A stretch of 64,000 bases of DNA from Meandrina meandrites (lineage: Eukaryota; Cnidaria; Anthozoa; Scleractinia; Meandrinidae): positions 36,329,305 to 36,393,304 of the forward strand of contig OY855908.1 of the NCBI GenBank assembly GCA_963693305.1, in the 5' to 3' direction. The position numbers were made by a program, and so were the translations under genes. Position 1 is the first letter of the stretch. Each line of letters opens with the position of its first letter. Positions 36,245 to 48,400 of this stretch are shown here, one piece after another. The notes under the pieces were generated by a model. It did no database searches. It saw only the letters and a program-made list of their open reading frames with translations, and was not told the origin of the DNA.

Positions 36245-39200
36245 CTAAGAAGCTTTGCTGTCCATTTCGGCCAAACTGTCCTTGATCATTTCTTTAGTTT
36301 CTTCGTCGTGTGTCTCGTTTGCTAGTTTAAGTGCGCTCCTAAGAGCTTCCTTTGCTTTAGACACATTCCCTAAAACAGGAAAGAAGTGTTTTCGTTAACT
36401 AATCAGCAACAATTATATCTACTTCTTTTTTGCTCTTTTCTACTGGGCTCAACTGCCCCATTAAGGACGTTCGCGCTAATTGTTTATGCGCATCCTTACT
36501 GCGCACGTAATTCCTGTCGCAACGCTACGCCGCGTCATGCATCGAGCGCGCGCGCTGAGGAAACTTTCCAACCACATATAGGGTGAGTAGCCGTTGCGAT
36601 AACTTCGCTTGCAGTTTGCTCGCTTAAATGGTCGGTGACCCCTACTTTTTTCTTAACAGATCACTTTTGTTAACGATTATCTACGTTTTGTGAGAAAATG
36701 AAAAAAATCTATCGATTAAAAGGTTGTTTTTTTTTGCCCCACGCACGTTCGAATTCCGCTTTTTGATCTTTTCGTTTTGCCGTACGACGGGTTCAAATGC
36801 CTCTTCCAGGGCTAAGTTTTGCATAAAAGATGGCAACACTTAAAATTATTTACGCAACAGACGCACTTCTTCAAAATATCACCAAGATCGTTTGCCTCCG
36901 TTTTCTCATTTTTTAGTAATTCTTAGTAATCTTTTTTAAATTATGTACATATTTTATTGTTTTTAAGGTCTTTTACTCCCCCCCCCAAACCCATTGCAAG
37001 ACCCCCCATGATATAGATATAGATATAGATATAGATAATTTAAACTACAAACCTTGAAAGCCGTGCGAAATTACGTGCGCCAATTTTTCAAATTCAGGGT
37101 AGTTTTCTACAGACTTTATCTCTGAAACGAAGTCGGTGACCCCCACTTTTTTTTGTATTTCTGACACAAGTAACTCATTATCCGTCCTCAGTAAAAATTT
37201 TAGAAAAATCTATCGACTGGAAAATTTTCGCGCGAACGTCCTTAACATGAAGTGTACAATTCTTAAAATTACTAAGTCCTAAAATCTTCACAGTCCATCA
37301 TTATGATGCTTAGAGCCTTCGTAATATTTTGCTGCAAAGCAACGTTTGCCTGGGGTCTTTTTTTCTTTTGAACCCTGGACCCCTAAACCAGGCGCCCATT
37401 ACAATGGGCTCCTTCCTAAACCAATTTGTGACCCTCAAGCCTAGGCCACTGTACGAGCCAGCTGGTGCGAGTGCTTACAGTTGGTCAACAAGCTGGAGAA
37501 GCTACAATCTCAGACAAAAGTAGTTGGGACACCTCTTATAACGTGACAATTCGTTACGAATGTTATGAAATAAAGATCCCCCTTCCCCCCTTTACAATGT
37601 TGTAATATAGGCAGCAACTGCAGGATTTGTTTCTTCAGGTTACACAACATTGAAAGGGAGGAGAGGGGGATTTTAAGATATTTTCATGTTTCAAGTGAGA
37701 AAAAAACAGCAAGTGTCCCAAGAATTTTGTCTGGGATTGTAGGTTGCTATGATATGAATGACAATAATCTGAAGGATACCTTGCAAATCGAGTATCGTTC
37801 CTAGATTGGCCATAAATTGAGAGAGATGAGTGTTTTGAGTCTTTTCAGCAATACGCACTGCTTCTCTGGCCATTTCTTCTGCCAGTTCATACTTGCCACT
37901 TTCAGCGTAAGCCTTCGCTAGGTTATTAATGATCACAGTTGTCTGAAAACAATAACAGTGCAATTTACATTGTGCAAATAACAGGTTGGGTGTATATAAC
38001 TAACATAGGTAAAGTTTGTTTCAATGCTTGGTGAGGGGGGAGGGAGGGGTCTGAGCTTCTAGCCTGCCATAACTTTTACACCAGGTTTTTATCCCTTCCT
38101 TAGTCCTTAGTGTTTCCTGCCTCGGTTTTCCTCTATTGCAAAATGCTGTTCAATTTAATGTTTTTCTCTGCATCATCTGGTTCCTGCCTATCCTGAATTT
38201 CAGCCATCTTCTCTGTCCACTTACTCAAACTAGATTTCACCACTTTTCCCCTCCCACCCCACCTCACCAGTTCTCCCCCCCCTCCCTTGCACTTCGACTG
38301 GTCCCCTCCTGTCCCCTTCCACATGCTAGGCTTTGGTGTAGTAAACTAGCTTGACAGTGGCTCATTGCTAATCCTCCACTGGTGGGGGGGGGGGGGGGGG
38401 GGGTTAGTCCTTCACAGGCCCTATCAGTATAATGGCTTCTAACTTGCCCTTACAAGCAATACACAGATACCAATTTATGCTCTTGCATGGATAGAGATAA
38501 TGCGAGAGTAAACTGCCTTGTCCAAGTCCCATGCTGGCTAGAGCCCAGACCTCTTGATCTTGACTTCAATTCTCTAACAAGGTCACCATGCTTCTAGTCT
38601 ACATGGCAGACTGACTCAACTACCTTCTCCCCCCCCCCCCCCCCCCACCCCCTCCCAAATTCTTAAATGAGAAAACAGTATGGAGTCGGATCAACCTGCT
38701 CTCAGCTGAGAAATAAAAACTTTGTATTGATCACATCATTGACAGATGTACAGAGACTATTCTTGGTGGGATCCAGACTTATCAATGTATACATTCTTTC
38801 CTCCCGCACCACTCGCACCTGTTCATGGTCTTCACCCAACACCTCTTTAGAAACTTTCAGTGCTCTTGACAACAGCTGGGCGGCCTGTGCAGCCTCATCC
38901 TGTGACAGGAGGTAGGTACCCCATCCTTCCAGACACACACCTAACAGTGCCTTACTGAAATAAATGCACATATTTACTAGTGAGAACAATGTAGAGAAGG
39001 GTATAGTTTTCCATTTTTTTATTTTTGTTTCAATAGGGGATTAACTCCTCAAAAAGTAGGTTTGCAGTGAACTGCAGGCCATTAGAAGCCCTAGAAACAC
39101 TAGAAGGCTAATATTTTGAGAAAAATAAGCAGAAGCAAGACTGATTTTTAGCCACGGCTCTTTCCATCCACGTGGACTAAACACAGATTTTAACTTCATT

Positions 39201-42200
39201 TAAACTGTGCGCTGTACACTTACTGCTTGCGTGCGCAAAAATGTAACCGTTTCAAGTTTAACTTTAAATTAAAATGTATCGCATGCAAGCATTTAATTTA
39301 GTTCCTTTAGTTAACAATCCACTGATGAAGAGGCAGAGGCCTCAAAACTGCTGGACTTAATAGTTTTCTCAGGCGCTTAAAATAATTAGTTTTCTTAAAA
39401 TACTAGGTACAGTAACTAGAAACCATAGCCTGTTAGCAGGCTCATGTCTCAATAACATGGGCAAGGGTCAAAGCAGTGAGAATGAGTGCATGAGTGAAGC
39501 AAGATGTCAAAGCCATATGTGAGCTTGCTCACAAGTTCCAGATTTAAATGTTCCTCTCAGCTCGATTACCACTGAGAAATGAGTGTGCTTTGGAGATGAG
39601 GAAAGGGGCAACTGTGGTATAAAAGGGAATATTCATTGTCTCTCAGGTTTGGTCTTAGAGTGTTCAGCTTAGAATGCCAATATATTCAGCCATGGAGGTC
39701 TCATTTCTAAGGGTTACACATAAAGAAATAACACATGCCTTTATAATGAATCATAAAAAAAACTTGAGCCAAGCCCAGATTGGGGTCAAACTCAAATATT
39801 CTGACATGCATTCCGGTTGCTTTCATAAGGGAGTCCCCCCCCTCTCTCCCCACATACCAGGAAGTGCACTTGGCTGACAGTCAATACTAGGAAATTCTGA
39901 CCTGTTATCTGTTGCACCTGGAGTCTCATTTATTTTCTTTTGTATGGTATCAGTGGCCCACTGGAAACCTTGTACAGCTAGGTCATGTCTACAAGTAATA
40001 AAATACTAACTGTTCAGACCAAGAAGTGATCTGTGCAGGATATGATGAAAGTTAACATCTGTTTTAAGCAATTAAGGATCAAATAAGCCTGCATACATGA
40101 CATGTGCATATAATTGGGAAGTGGCTAGAAGTTGGTTTATTCTCCTGTGAATGGTCAGGAGTGTTCCTTGGTGATGTGTGCATTATGTAGCCACAATCAA
40201 ATGCAAGAAGACTGATTGTCCACTGTAATATCATTTTATTAAAACAATTTGAGCTTCTGAATAACAAAATGTTTTGAGAGACATTTAAGAATGAAAATAA
40301 GTGACAAGAATTTTTTTCCTAAAAAATTCAACTTTTGATCCTCTACACATTGGTTTCATGAGGCCCTGCCAGGGTAAATTCCGACAAGCGACATGGGCCA
40401 AAAAGTAGCGACATCACTCAAACGAAATAGCGACAAACAACTGACGAAGCCAAAAGTATGTCGCTAAATTTCCGACAGTGTTGTGTAGCCTTGACAAAAC
40501 GCCGACACGAGACATTTTAAAATTCTGACAAGCGACCTGGGACACCCCCCTGGCAGGGCCTCTTTCATGTCTCTTAGGTAGCAAGGTAGCAACTTTCAAT
40601 GAAGAAGGAAGGTTAGTTCTAATACATGTATGTAACTGAATTATTTTAAAATTCTGGAACTGATGCTGATGTGTAATAAACCTGGCTATTTCTTACTTGT
40701 CTTGGTGAGCGCAAGCTATAGAGAGCTTGAGTGACACTTCAACAACACTATCATCATCCTAGTATGGACAGAATAGCAGTGACAATATTTTACCACAAAT
40801 TGTAAAAAGTTGTTCACAGTGGTCATGCACTTTTTATCTTCAAGATAGCTAGTTTACAGGCAAACACCTCAAACAGAGGAAACAAATATTTTTTTAAATA
40901 AACATTGATGTTCACTTGAAAAAGGTGCTGTGATAGCTCCGAAAGCTTGCGAACGCCAACATAACTTAACTCTGCTTTGGTACCTCATAATTTAATTAGT
41001 AATTACAAGTAATTAAATATTAATAATATTTTGAAAACACAAATGCACACTCTGATTCATTGTAGAGCTGTTTTACGTGAAGTTTGTGAATACACATCAA
41101 CATATTTAAGGGGCTCTTTTCAATTACCGGTAAGAGCGACTAACCTTTGGAGTTTCTGATGACAAAAGGTCTCTCAGTAAAAGCCGGAAATAGCGCTCTG
41201 CCTAGACCAACAGAAAGTTCCATACAGTACATATTACTCATATAAAGTCACAAAATATACTTAGCCAGAATGAAGTACAATTAGTTTATTTGAAGTTATT
41301 AGTTGAAAGAACTGTGAAGCACCCATGTTACAACGAACCACCTCTCCAGCTACTTCAGTAATGTGATCATTGTGCCTCTGCCTACTTCTTAACAACAACA
41401 CTGCCATATATGCCACCAACTTGGTAAGGGCAGTCAAGCCATGAAAATGCACATGAATTGATTTGACCTCAAAGACTGAGCTGTGAAACCAGAAATATCC
41501 CTGTGCAACCCCCGGGCCAATTGGCCACCCCATATGTCCAGAATGATGTAAATCAAAAGAGGGTGGGTCAACTGAGATTTAAAATACCATATGCTAAATG
41601 TTCTATTTAAAAAAATTTCTTCTTGACATTCACGTACGTACTGTACCTCACTCCATTTTTGAAGCTCAAATAAGAGATTTGCTAACTGCAAGTAGAAACA
41701 ATGATAATAACAACATGTTAAATTATTTTTTGTCCTGTCATATCCACAATAATTTTGAGAAATTCATTAATTTTGTAAATTCCTTTAGTCTAGAAATTGA
41801 TCAACATTTACAGTAACACCATGTTTCTTCCTCCTTCTGCACAAAGAATGCTTAGATATTGCTGATCCTAACATTATGCAGCCCCACAGGACCTGGGTTA
41901 AACTCCCATTACAGACTATGATAATATTTTTTTCTTTGGTATTACACCTTTGCCCTCAAATTTCTTTTTAAAATTATTTTACAAATGCATATGAAACAGG
42001 TGATTAGAAAAATGTGGACTCTGTAATAACATCAAATCCTCAAATTCAACTAGCATCAAAAGAAAGTTGTATGGCAGTCAGAAAGTAGAATTCATATCTA
42101 AATCATAATTTGAATGATAGGGTTAAAGCAGAAGAACTGCCCTGTCTCACCTGATCCAGCACATATGTATGATATTTTTGTATTTTCGTATGATCCTTTT

Positions 42201-45194
42201 CCTCTTGTTCGCTTAGATCTTCAGGTTGATGTTTTCTCATTTCTTCCAGGTAATCGTGTATCAGTTCAAGTGCTTCCTTTAACAATGTGATGGACTGCCC
42301 CTTGTCCCCAGCAATGGCTTTTTTCTACAACAGTGAAAGTCATTGTTAATATGGCCTGGATTAGGTTGAATTTGATTGTTAGAAGAAATAAGTCAAGATA
42401 AGGCGATTAGTAAATATTGAAGTTAGATTCACACATTGGTTAGGGATAGGCACGTTATATTTATAATTATTTTTTTCAGGGGTTTGGTGAATCAATGTGG
42501 TGGTGTAGTGGTAAGAGATGAAATATGCTACCCCCGGTCAGGGGAGAATCAATAGCCCCATTTTCTACAAGGAGAAAAGGGATTGATGATGATAATGACA
42601 CATGGTTGAGTTCGGCATGTCGCCCAGTTGTGTGTGAAAAGGATTCCTTTTCATCAAATCTTAGCCTTTGTTTGAGTGAGGGAAGAACCCAACAACAAAG
42701 GGATGTCTGTTTGCTAAAAAAAAAAATAAGTTTATGATTATCAAATGAATATTTAATATCAATTAGAGTAATCCAATAATGTACCTTCGCCATCTTTAAT
42801 TTGTATTGAAGTTCAGGAGGACTCTTTTTTCCAGACATTCTTTTCTTATATTCTGTGACAGTGAATACAATAAGCCCTCCAAGTCCTGTTTAATAAACAT
42901 GATTAATATTTATTAGGTGAGATATCTAAAAGCACATGCTCTCATTGGCTACTTCAAGGTCACATGACATCTAACAATAAATCTGTTTCCCACCAAAAGT
43001 CTCTGAGTGGGCAACATTGCAAAATCTATGATGTCAGAGGGTGCACTGTTATCCACGAATGGTGACTGACGACTGCTGTGCTTCTAAGTCTTTGTTGTGT
43101 GAAAGAAACAATCACTTAATTTGGATTGGCCCTCCCTTCAAAACAGAAGGAAATCTGCTCGCCTCACATTACTTCATAAAGCTATTCATGGTGAATCAGC
43201 ATTAGAAATCCCATGCTATATCAAAAGGCGTAATTGTCAACAACTTCGATCTTTTCACAAAGACAGGTTCATCGAAATAACTCCAAACTCGGAGAGTTAT
43301 AGGAACTCATTCTATTGTAGAACTATCAGAGAATGGAACGCCTTACCAAACAATGTTTTAGATGTTGAAAAAAGTCATTTATTTAAGAATGCGCTTAGAT
43401 TACAATGATTGACATTTTAATTGTTAGGTTCTAATTTTTTAATCATAATTAACATTTTTTAGTAATTCTTAGTAATCTTTTTTAAATTATGTACATATTT
43501 TATTGTTTTTAAGGTCTTTTACTCCCCCCCCCCCCCCCCAACCCATTATTATTTTATGTCTTGAAGTGATGGGAGCATGCCTCCCTTTGCAAGACCCCCC
43601 ATGATATAGATAGATTACTGGTCCCTCGGGGAAACCAGTGAGTTTTGTCTCACTCGAATCTCAATGTTTCTCTCTCAATGTTTCTCTGGAAACATTGAAA
43701 CATCAAGATTCTCGGGAAACAACATTAACTGTTTCCCTTGGGACCATAATGGTTTGCAGCACTTTTAAGCTGTTACACTTGTTGGGTCAGTAAATAGCAA
43801 TCACAAATCATTGCTGAACAAGTTGTGGTCATTTCATGACATCACTGGTTGCCATAGCAACAGTTTAACCTGTTTAAAACACCCTTAATTTCCAATTTAA
43901 GTTCTAATAACTCAAAAACGAGTGCAGTGACCCCCATTTCTATGAATGAGAAATGATCAGCATATTAACATAACATGCTGATCATTTCTCAATCATAATT
44001 AAGTGGGGGTCATCGACAAAACCACGACAAAATGCACTGTTAAAGAAGCGAATCAATGAGAAATGTTTTTGCTTTGCTCTGTGCAAGATGCCACTTACCA
44101 CCTGTGAACTTGAGTTCTTGGAAATTATGCATTGTGCGCACAACCTACAGATTATTCAGTCCTTGGTTTGCAGTCGTTTCGCCTATGAGTCATTTTGCTA
44201 ACAGCCAGTTTGCTAACATAGTCTCTCTTTATTCAAGAAATACGAAGGGTTTTCACTCCATTTTATAGTATGAACCGTTAGTGAACTGGCCGTTAGTGAA
44301 ATGATTCCTAGGCAAAATGACTGCTTACCAATTATAATAACATATTATTCAATTATCTGCTAGCAGATTAGTGATGATGAATAATCTGTAGGTTACGCTT
44401 ATTCCAATAACTAACTGTAGGCTGTTAGCCACTGAGAATGCAGACACTGACAACAAAATATGCCATAAAATTCTGGTTATAAGCCATGGGCCATAAGGGG
44501 TTTTGGAGGGCTTATAAATGGAGGGGCTTATATCTGGGGGGGGGGGGGGGGGGGAGGGGGGGGGCTTATCTGCAGAATAAAAAAAAACTGTTTCAAAACA
44601 AGCCACGGCAGTGTTGATCGAAATGGGTAAAAAGTCATAATAAAGCAATTTTTAGCCCTGTTCAGTACTGTCATCCAGCAGCAGGGGGCTTATATCCGGA
44701 GGGGGGCTTAAAACCGGATGCACTGTTTTGTTTCTAGGCAGATGGGCCTATAACCAGAGCGGCTTATAAGCGGGGGAGCTTATAACCGGAATTTTGCGGT
44801 AATACTAAAGCTCATCTCCCCGGGGAAAGCCGCTGATACATGTAAAAGATCATCAACAACAACAGACAAGACACACCTAATATAACCCCCGGGAGTCAAT
44901 GTAAACTTACATATGTATCTTACCAACTATAAGAATAGCCCATAGCTCATCAGGAACGTTTCTCCCCATACGTCTTAGTCTGCTGTCTTGTGCTAGATTC
45001 GAACACTGAAAAACCGCTGGAAATAAACGTTCCCGCGAGGCACATGATGTTTCGGTATTCTGAAGTATTCTGGAACCGATGGCGCGGTAAGGCCCAGAAC
45101 TTGCCCTTTTACTGCACGTCGTAAAAAGTCTTGAATTCAAAACAAACCTATTGCTGTCAGTTACAAGTTTCCAACATCTACAGGTACGTTGCAT
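36245..45194 (-). CDS. TTC19: Tetratricopeptide repeat protein 19, mitochondrial
   Basis: There are ten exons: 45194-44924 (ATG), 42885-42785, 42324-42151, 41685-41647, 41201-41145, 40758-40697, 39988-39902, 38954-38819, 37942-37780 and 36369-36245 (TAG). All phases agree, giving 404 residues (human 380). The N-terminus (MQRTCRCWKLVTDSNRFVLN, with Arg and hardly any acid) looks like a mitochondrial presequence. Exon 2 completes a membrane segment, LWAILIVGLGGLIVFTV. TPR helices follow: ANLLFELQKWSEAERYF, DDDSVVEVSLKLSIACAHQD, then GVCLEGWGTYLLSQ and NNLAKAYAESGKYELAEEMA, in the order of human TTC19. TTC19 sits in the inner membrane and helps clear Rieske-protein fragments from respiratory complex III. 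Introns carry several MITEs and LINE remnants. Confidence 0.92.
36461..37245. mobile_element. MITE with TTAAGGACGTTCGCGC ends
   Basis: The 16-bp inverted ends TTAAGGACGTTCGCGC are perfect. The interior repeats 'gtcggtgacccc(t/c)ac' and 'aaaaatctatcga'. A LINE 3' end (36913-37036) is nested inside it. It lies in the last TTC19 intron. Confidence 0.75.
36913..37036 (+). mobile_element. LINE 3' end nested in a MITE
   Basis: It is almost identical to the 3' UTR of the LINE fragment at 43121-43612 ('tttttagtaattcttagtaa', 'atgtacatattttattg', then 'gcaagaccccccatg'). It ends in (GATATA)n at about 37012-37036. Part of the UTR is deleted relative to the other copy. Confidence 0.75.
38440..38600 (-). 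mobile_element. SINE, reverse-oriented diverged copy
   Basis: Read on the minus strand it contains 'gctctagccagcatgggact', 'tttactctcgcat', 'tatctctatccatgcaag' and 'ataaattggtat'. These are in the same order as the SINE at 20695-21017. It lies in TTC19 intron 8. Confidence 0.45.
40360..40562. mobile_element. MITE with GAGGCCCTGCCAGGG ends
   Basis: The 15-bp inverted ends GAGGCCCTGCCAGGG and CCCTGGCAGGGCCTC are perfect. The interior is built from 'cgacaagcgaca', 'gtagcgacat' and 'gcgacaaac' words. No clear target duplication is seen. It lies in a TTC19 intron. Confidence 0.75.
43121..43612 (+). mobile_element. 5'-truncated LINE with reverse transcriptase tail
   Basis: The frame 43121-43408 codes for the tail after a non-LTR reverse transcriptase domain (WPSLQNRRKSARLTLLHKAI, then SFYCRTIREWNALPNNV). 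This C-terminal signature is common in animal LINEs. A 3' UTR follows, with a C16 run and an end in GATATAGATAGAT. Everything upstream of the tail is missing. It lies in TTC19 intron 1, in the opposite orientation to the gene. Confidence 0.8.
43922..44012. repeat. Hairpin with GTGACCCCCA ends
   Basis: The pair 'gacccccatttctatgaatg' and 'aattaagtgggggtc' flanks a perfect inner hairpin ('gagaaatgatcagcat' and its complement). It may be related to the 'gtcggtgacccc' words in the MITE at 36461. Confidence 0.6.
44463..44799. mobile_element. CCATAAAATTCCGG MITE, copy 2
   Basis: The ends are CCATAAAATTCTGG and CCGGAATTTTGCGG. The interior shares 'gagccacggcagtgttga' (as 'aagccacggc') and the 'ggcttatatccgg' iterations with copy 1. 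A G19 run at 44536-44554 has expanded inside one iteration. It lies in TTC19 intron 1. Confidence 0.8.
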
Positions 45195-45419
45195 AACAAA
45201 ATCGTTCCAATTTAGCACCAAACTGAGTGAAAATTTCTCGAAAACACTTCGCGCAAATTGTCCGCCATCTTAGCTTGGTTACAAAGGTAATCAAAAGGCC
45301 AGGTTACGTGGGCAAAACGCGAGCGCGGGAATTTTGTAAGAGAAGGTTGATTTCTGTTTTGCTTCGGTTTGTCGTCCAAATTTCTGGTTTTCTTTTTACT
45401 CCAATTGAAAACTGTGGAA
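45195..45419. promoter_or_regulatory. Bidirectional promoter, TTC19 / BARD1
   Basis: Only 225 bp separate the divergent start codons. The stretch includes 'gccatcttagcttgg', resembling a YY1-type GCCATnTT word, and 'cgcgagcgcggg'. No TATA box is evident. Both 5' UTRs must be very short. Confidence 0.7.
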
Positions 45420-48400
45420 ATGATTGGTTGGCAGAACACAAGGAACGCTTTAGGAAAGCTTGAGGAACTGCTAACATGCAAAGTTTGGTGAGTATTTCGT
45501 CGTCCAGTACTAGACATGGTTTACCGGAAATATTGACATGCGAAATGAATGAGCTATGTTTACACTTATTTCATTTTAGTTTGAATCTGGTGTCGGATCC
45601 TTGCTCGCTTGAAGCTTGTGATCACATCTTCTGTCGGTACGTGTTTACATTTTGTTTATATTTCAGAGGTATTCATATTTTATTGAAAAATATTGAGCTT
45701 AATTATTAATAATTGTACTACAACAAGGCAGCATAGAGTCTCTGAAGGGGACGTTTTTATTACAGTTCATGCAAAAATTTTACAGGGAAAAGAAAAAGTC
45801 AAAGTTTATTTGGTAAGCTTAAAAAATGGATGCTTGCAAAAGAGGGTTACAGTACATGGGGCCATGGGATGTGATATCCACCCCCACCCCCTTAGTACAG
45901 AAGAGGCACTCAAAATTCAAATTGTTCGCAAAAAAAGACAAACAGATCAAATTACTGACATGATGTGCTTCCCCCCCCCCCCCCACACCCCCATTCAGAC
46001 ATGATTTTAACCCCATCAGGACAGCCAAATATTTTCTTAACCCTAAAAGAAAATAAGAAGTCAATACAAAATTAAATGGTCTTTAGGATGGTGAATATTA
46101 AATTTTCTCTTGCAGTAACTGTGTTGAGAAGTTGGTTGGAGCTGATTCTAAATGCCCAGAATGTGGAACCTTCGCCTGGGTGAAAGACATGAAAACCAAT
46201 CGTCAACTTGCTAATACCATCAGCATGTGTACCAAGATTAGAATGCTTGTTGGATCGGCTCATGATGATAATGATCGCAATAATTTTGATGATGACAATA
46301 ATGTCAAGAATAAAACACACACAGATAAAATGACAGGTACTTATCATGTGATAAATTAAACTTTTTATAAATCCAGAATGGTGGCATGCATGATATTTAG
46401 AACTTAAAATGATTGGCATTGTCTGTCTAACTCTTACTGACTGTCATATCCAGCACTTTTAATATCAAAATTGGTTTCACCCCATTTTGACAATTTTTAG
46501 TTATGATAATTTACTATAATTAATAATTTCCAAGAATTTCACAGCGATCTGTTGTAACATTACACAGAGGTTCTTTGAAGGATGGCATGACCTTGTTTTG
46601 ATGCTGGTGGTCTTTAGATCTGTTAGGGTTAATTACCCAAGAAGCCCTATTTACCAATGGCACCAGAACGAAGATTTGAGCTCAAATTCGGGCTAGGATT
46701 GGATTCTGGCTTTGATTGCTTGTTTAGCTTTTAGTTTATCTCATCTTATTTGCTGCAATTTGTTAAGTTAAACATACATGTATATTGTTTTTTTTTTCAG
46801 ATGCTACTGTGGTGTGGGAGGAGACACAGCCAACATTTGATCTAGAAATGGACTCTTATCAGTTCTCTTCTCCAGAAGTTGTCTTAGCTGCTACGTCAAT
46901 GAATAAGTGTGATGCCGCAGTACAAGAGATAGCAAAAAATAACAAGAAAATGCCCAAGGAACCTGTAAAGCTTAAGACTTATAGCAGAGCACAGATAAAG
47001 ATTGCAACAAAGGCCAAACAAATTGGTAAAAACAGGTCTGAGAGTGAGGAAACAAAGCAAGATGGCAACGGTGATGTTGAAAAAGTGAAACACAATAATG
47101 GCAAATTTTTAACTTGCCAGAATGGGATTCTGTCTAGTACGCAAGAGGATATCAAAGAAAATGCTTCAGAAGAAGCTTCAAAATATTCAAGCAATCCAGA
47201 AGCAGGCAAGAGAGTGCAAGCCAAAGAGAAGTGTTTTGGAAGGCGATTAACAGAGAGAAGATTAAAAAAGACAATTTCCTCTCCTGATCTTGAGAACAGA
47301 GGTCAGATTGATCCCCAACCGGCAGTGAAAGCTGACATTTTACAGTTTGGATCCAGAGATGAAAGCAAGAGCACACATAAAGATAAAGAGAATGTTGATG
47401 AAAAGTCCTTTACAAGGCTGAGATCAAGGAGTTCTGAAGGTACATGCATGCCTGGGACCTTGATGGCAATATGCAATAAGGGACCTTCACATGAAGGGAC
47501 CCCTGAAGCAGTAAAAAGAGCTCCAAAGACTAGAGCTCAGAAGAGGAATTTCCAAGGAACTCCACTGGAGTGCTCCGGGGGGACCATACCACAGAATAAG
47601 TCAGATACACTCAGGGATCTTGCGAGTGGAAAAATGGGTAGCAAGCAGGAAAAGAAGAAACTGACTAAGGATAGCAAAGAAACTCCTGTTAAGTCACAAG
47701 GTTTGAATTAAAGTTCTTCTCTTAAAAATTACTAATGTTGGATTCTTTTAAAACATTGCTGTTTTATCGTTAACACTAATTATTTCATGAGTGAAGATGG
47801 TAGATAGCCAATAAGACCTGTATTGCGTCCCAATAATTGAATGGCTTGGTGCAACACAAGCGTAAGTGACTTTTTCGGGTGAATTTTTTTTCCCCTCCAA
47901 AGTGCCTGAATTTTTGCATGTGGTTTTCAATTAAGTAGTAAAACATTGCCCGATATTTTTTTTGGCTGGTTTACGTTTTATTTCTGAGAAAAAAAACTCG
48001 AAAATTTACATAATGGTTTTCGCTTGTTCCGCCTCGTTGCGTTCATTCTGCACGCTTCGATATTTTCTCCTCGTTTTTCTCAGAAATAAAACGCAAACCA
48101 GCCAAAAAAAAATCGGGCAATGTTTTACTACTTAATTGAAAACCACATGCAAAAATTCAGGCACTTTGGAGGGGAAAAAAATTTCACCCGAAAAAGTCAC
48201 TTACGCTTGTGTTGCACCAAGCCATTCAATTATTTTAAGTACACTGTTCTAACAGGTGCAATAAGATGAAACCAAAACTTTCTAAGATCTTGTTCACTTT
48301 GGTTTGCAAAAAAAAAAAAAAACGACTGGAAGATAATTATACTGACCTTGTGTGTCAGGCCTAGTTGAATGGCTAAGGTCCAATGGTTGCTTCATTTGAA

